Source of the DNA: Fidelibacterota bacterium
GTDB lineage: Bacteria > Fidelibacterota > UBA2242
DNA length: 7,587 nt
Assembly: GCA_016936335.1 (NCBI GenBank)
Contig: JAFGXZ010000245.1
Span: forward strand, 1-7,587
Direction of reading: 5' to 3'
Part shown: positions 7,091 to 7,587 of the stretch, piece by piece
Layout: each line of letters starts with the position of its first letter
How positions within the stretch are numbered: position 1 is the stretch's first letter
Made by a program: the position numbers and the translations under genes
The notes under the pieces: generated by a model
The model's input: the letters and a program-made list of their open reading frames with translations, nothing else
Told to the model about the DNA's origin: nothing
The model's database searches: none

Positions 7091-7587
7091 TTATTCGCCG
7101 TCTTCAAATTCGGTTTTGCATTTTGGGCAGAAAATTAAGGTACCTTTGCCACGGGTCTCTTTTCGCTCCAAAATGCCATAACCGCAATGACCACAGGTTT
7201 TCGCCAGGGGTTCGTTCCAGGTAGCAAACTTGCAGTTGGGATAGCTGCTGCAGCCATAGAATGTCTTTCCCCGACCGGTTTTTTTCTCCACCAATTTTCC
7301 GTCACAGTCCGGTTCGGGACAATTAATATTCAACGTAAAAGGCTCGGTGGTTTTACATTTGGGATAATTGGAACAGGCCCAGAATTTGCCGAAACGGCCT
7401 TGCTTGACAATCATCTGACCGCCACATTTCGGACAATTTTTATCAGGCAGATCTTCGACAGTGTGATCTTCCTCCAGCGGACGGGTATTCCGGCACTCCG
7501 GAAATCCGGAACAGGCCAGGAATTTTCCGTTACGACTCCATTTGATCACCATGGCTTTGCCGCAAAGATTACATTTTTCGCCGGTAA
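7091..7587 (-). CDS. topA: DNA topoisomerase I, C-terminal zinc-ribbon tail (5' end outside window)
   Basis: The frame is open to the window edge, so only the last 164 residues are seen; the first ATG in this stretch (at 7552) is internal. The fragment is four tandem Cys4 zinc ribbons of the topoisomerase I C-terminal type, numbered from 7585: Cys5/8/25/31, Cys51/54/71/77, Cys89/94/112/118 and Cys131/134/153/156. Repeats 1 to 3 keep the typical GKF/GKT ... ACSxYPxC pattern. Repeat 3 has CX4C in place of CX2C, and repeat 4 ends in a CPKC pair in place of CX5C. In type IA topoisomerases such ribbons bind single-stranded DNA and aid relaxation of negative supercoils; the catalytic tyrosine and Toprim domain are off-window. 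Position at the C-terminus with a short acidic tail (FEDGE) fits topA well. An independent zinc-ribbon protein is possible but unlikely. Confidence 0.9.
   Translation of the reverse strand, partial: TGEKCNLCGKAMVIKWSRNGKFLACSGFPECRNTRPLEEDHTVEDLPDKNCPKCGGQMIVKQGRFGKFWACSNYPKCKTTEPFTLNINCPEPDCDGKLVEKKTGRGKTFYGCSSYPNCKFATWNEPLAKTCGHCGYGILERKETRGKGTLIFCPKCKTEFEDGE

Noticed and set aside
6792..7224. Open frames on the + strand opposite glyQS and topA
   Set aside because: They are antisense shadows of strongly conserved genes, with no recognisable protein features.

Overview
The window reads as ordinary bacterial chromosome with compact genes and a moderate-to-low GC content by eye. No tRNA, rRNA, CRISPR array, insertion sequence or phage gene is visible. 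Most starts are preceded by Shine-Dalgarno-like purine tracts. The ABC cassette resembles arrangements known from Bacteroidota, while the single-chain glycyl-tRNA synthetase and the NtrC-type regulator are not typical of classical Bacteroides. This hints at a lineage in or near the Fibrobacteres-Chlorobi-Bacteroidetes / Calditrichota neighbourhood, but the assignment is a low-confidence inference.

Layout. (1) Positions 1-2466, + strand: the last three genes of an ABC-2-type transporter operon. They are the C-terminal part of an ATP-binding protein, a six-helix permease, and a 414-residue membrane-anchored protein with a large soluble domain. The genes lie 13 bp apart and then overlap by 4 bp. 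A strong intrinsic terminator at about 2497-2536 closes the operon. (2) Positions 2595-5661, + strand: a two-component system. It consists of a membrane-bound sensor histidine kinase that starts at TTG, followed with an 11-bp overlap by a sigma-54-dependent NtrC-family response regulator of 453 residues. (3) Positions 5724-7587, - strand, convergent with the first two groups: single-chain glycyl-tRNA synthetase (glyQS), lying downstream of the cut-off C-terminus of DNA topoisomerase I (topA), which carries four Cys4 zinc ribbons.

How the genes work together. The ABC genes probably form one membrane complex in which the third protein is an accessory or substrate-handling subunit; the substrate cannot be read from the sequence. 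The kinase and regulator are almost certainly cognate: an extracytoplasmic signal leads to phosphorylation of Asp58 of the regulator, which then activates sigma-54 promoters. No convincing sigma-54 promoter was seen in the non-coding gaps, so the targets are probably outside the window. The terminator argues against co-transcription of the transporter with the two-component genes. topA and glyQS are housekeeping genes that are probably co-transcribed.

I do not see a clear new biological system. The least-described element is the transporter cassette, with its non-canonical ATPase motifs and its poorly characterised third protein.
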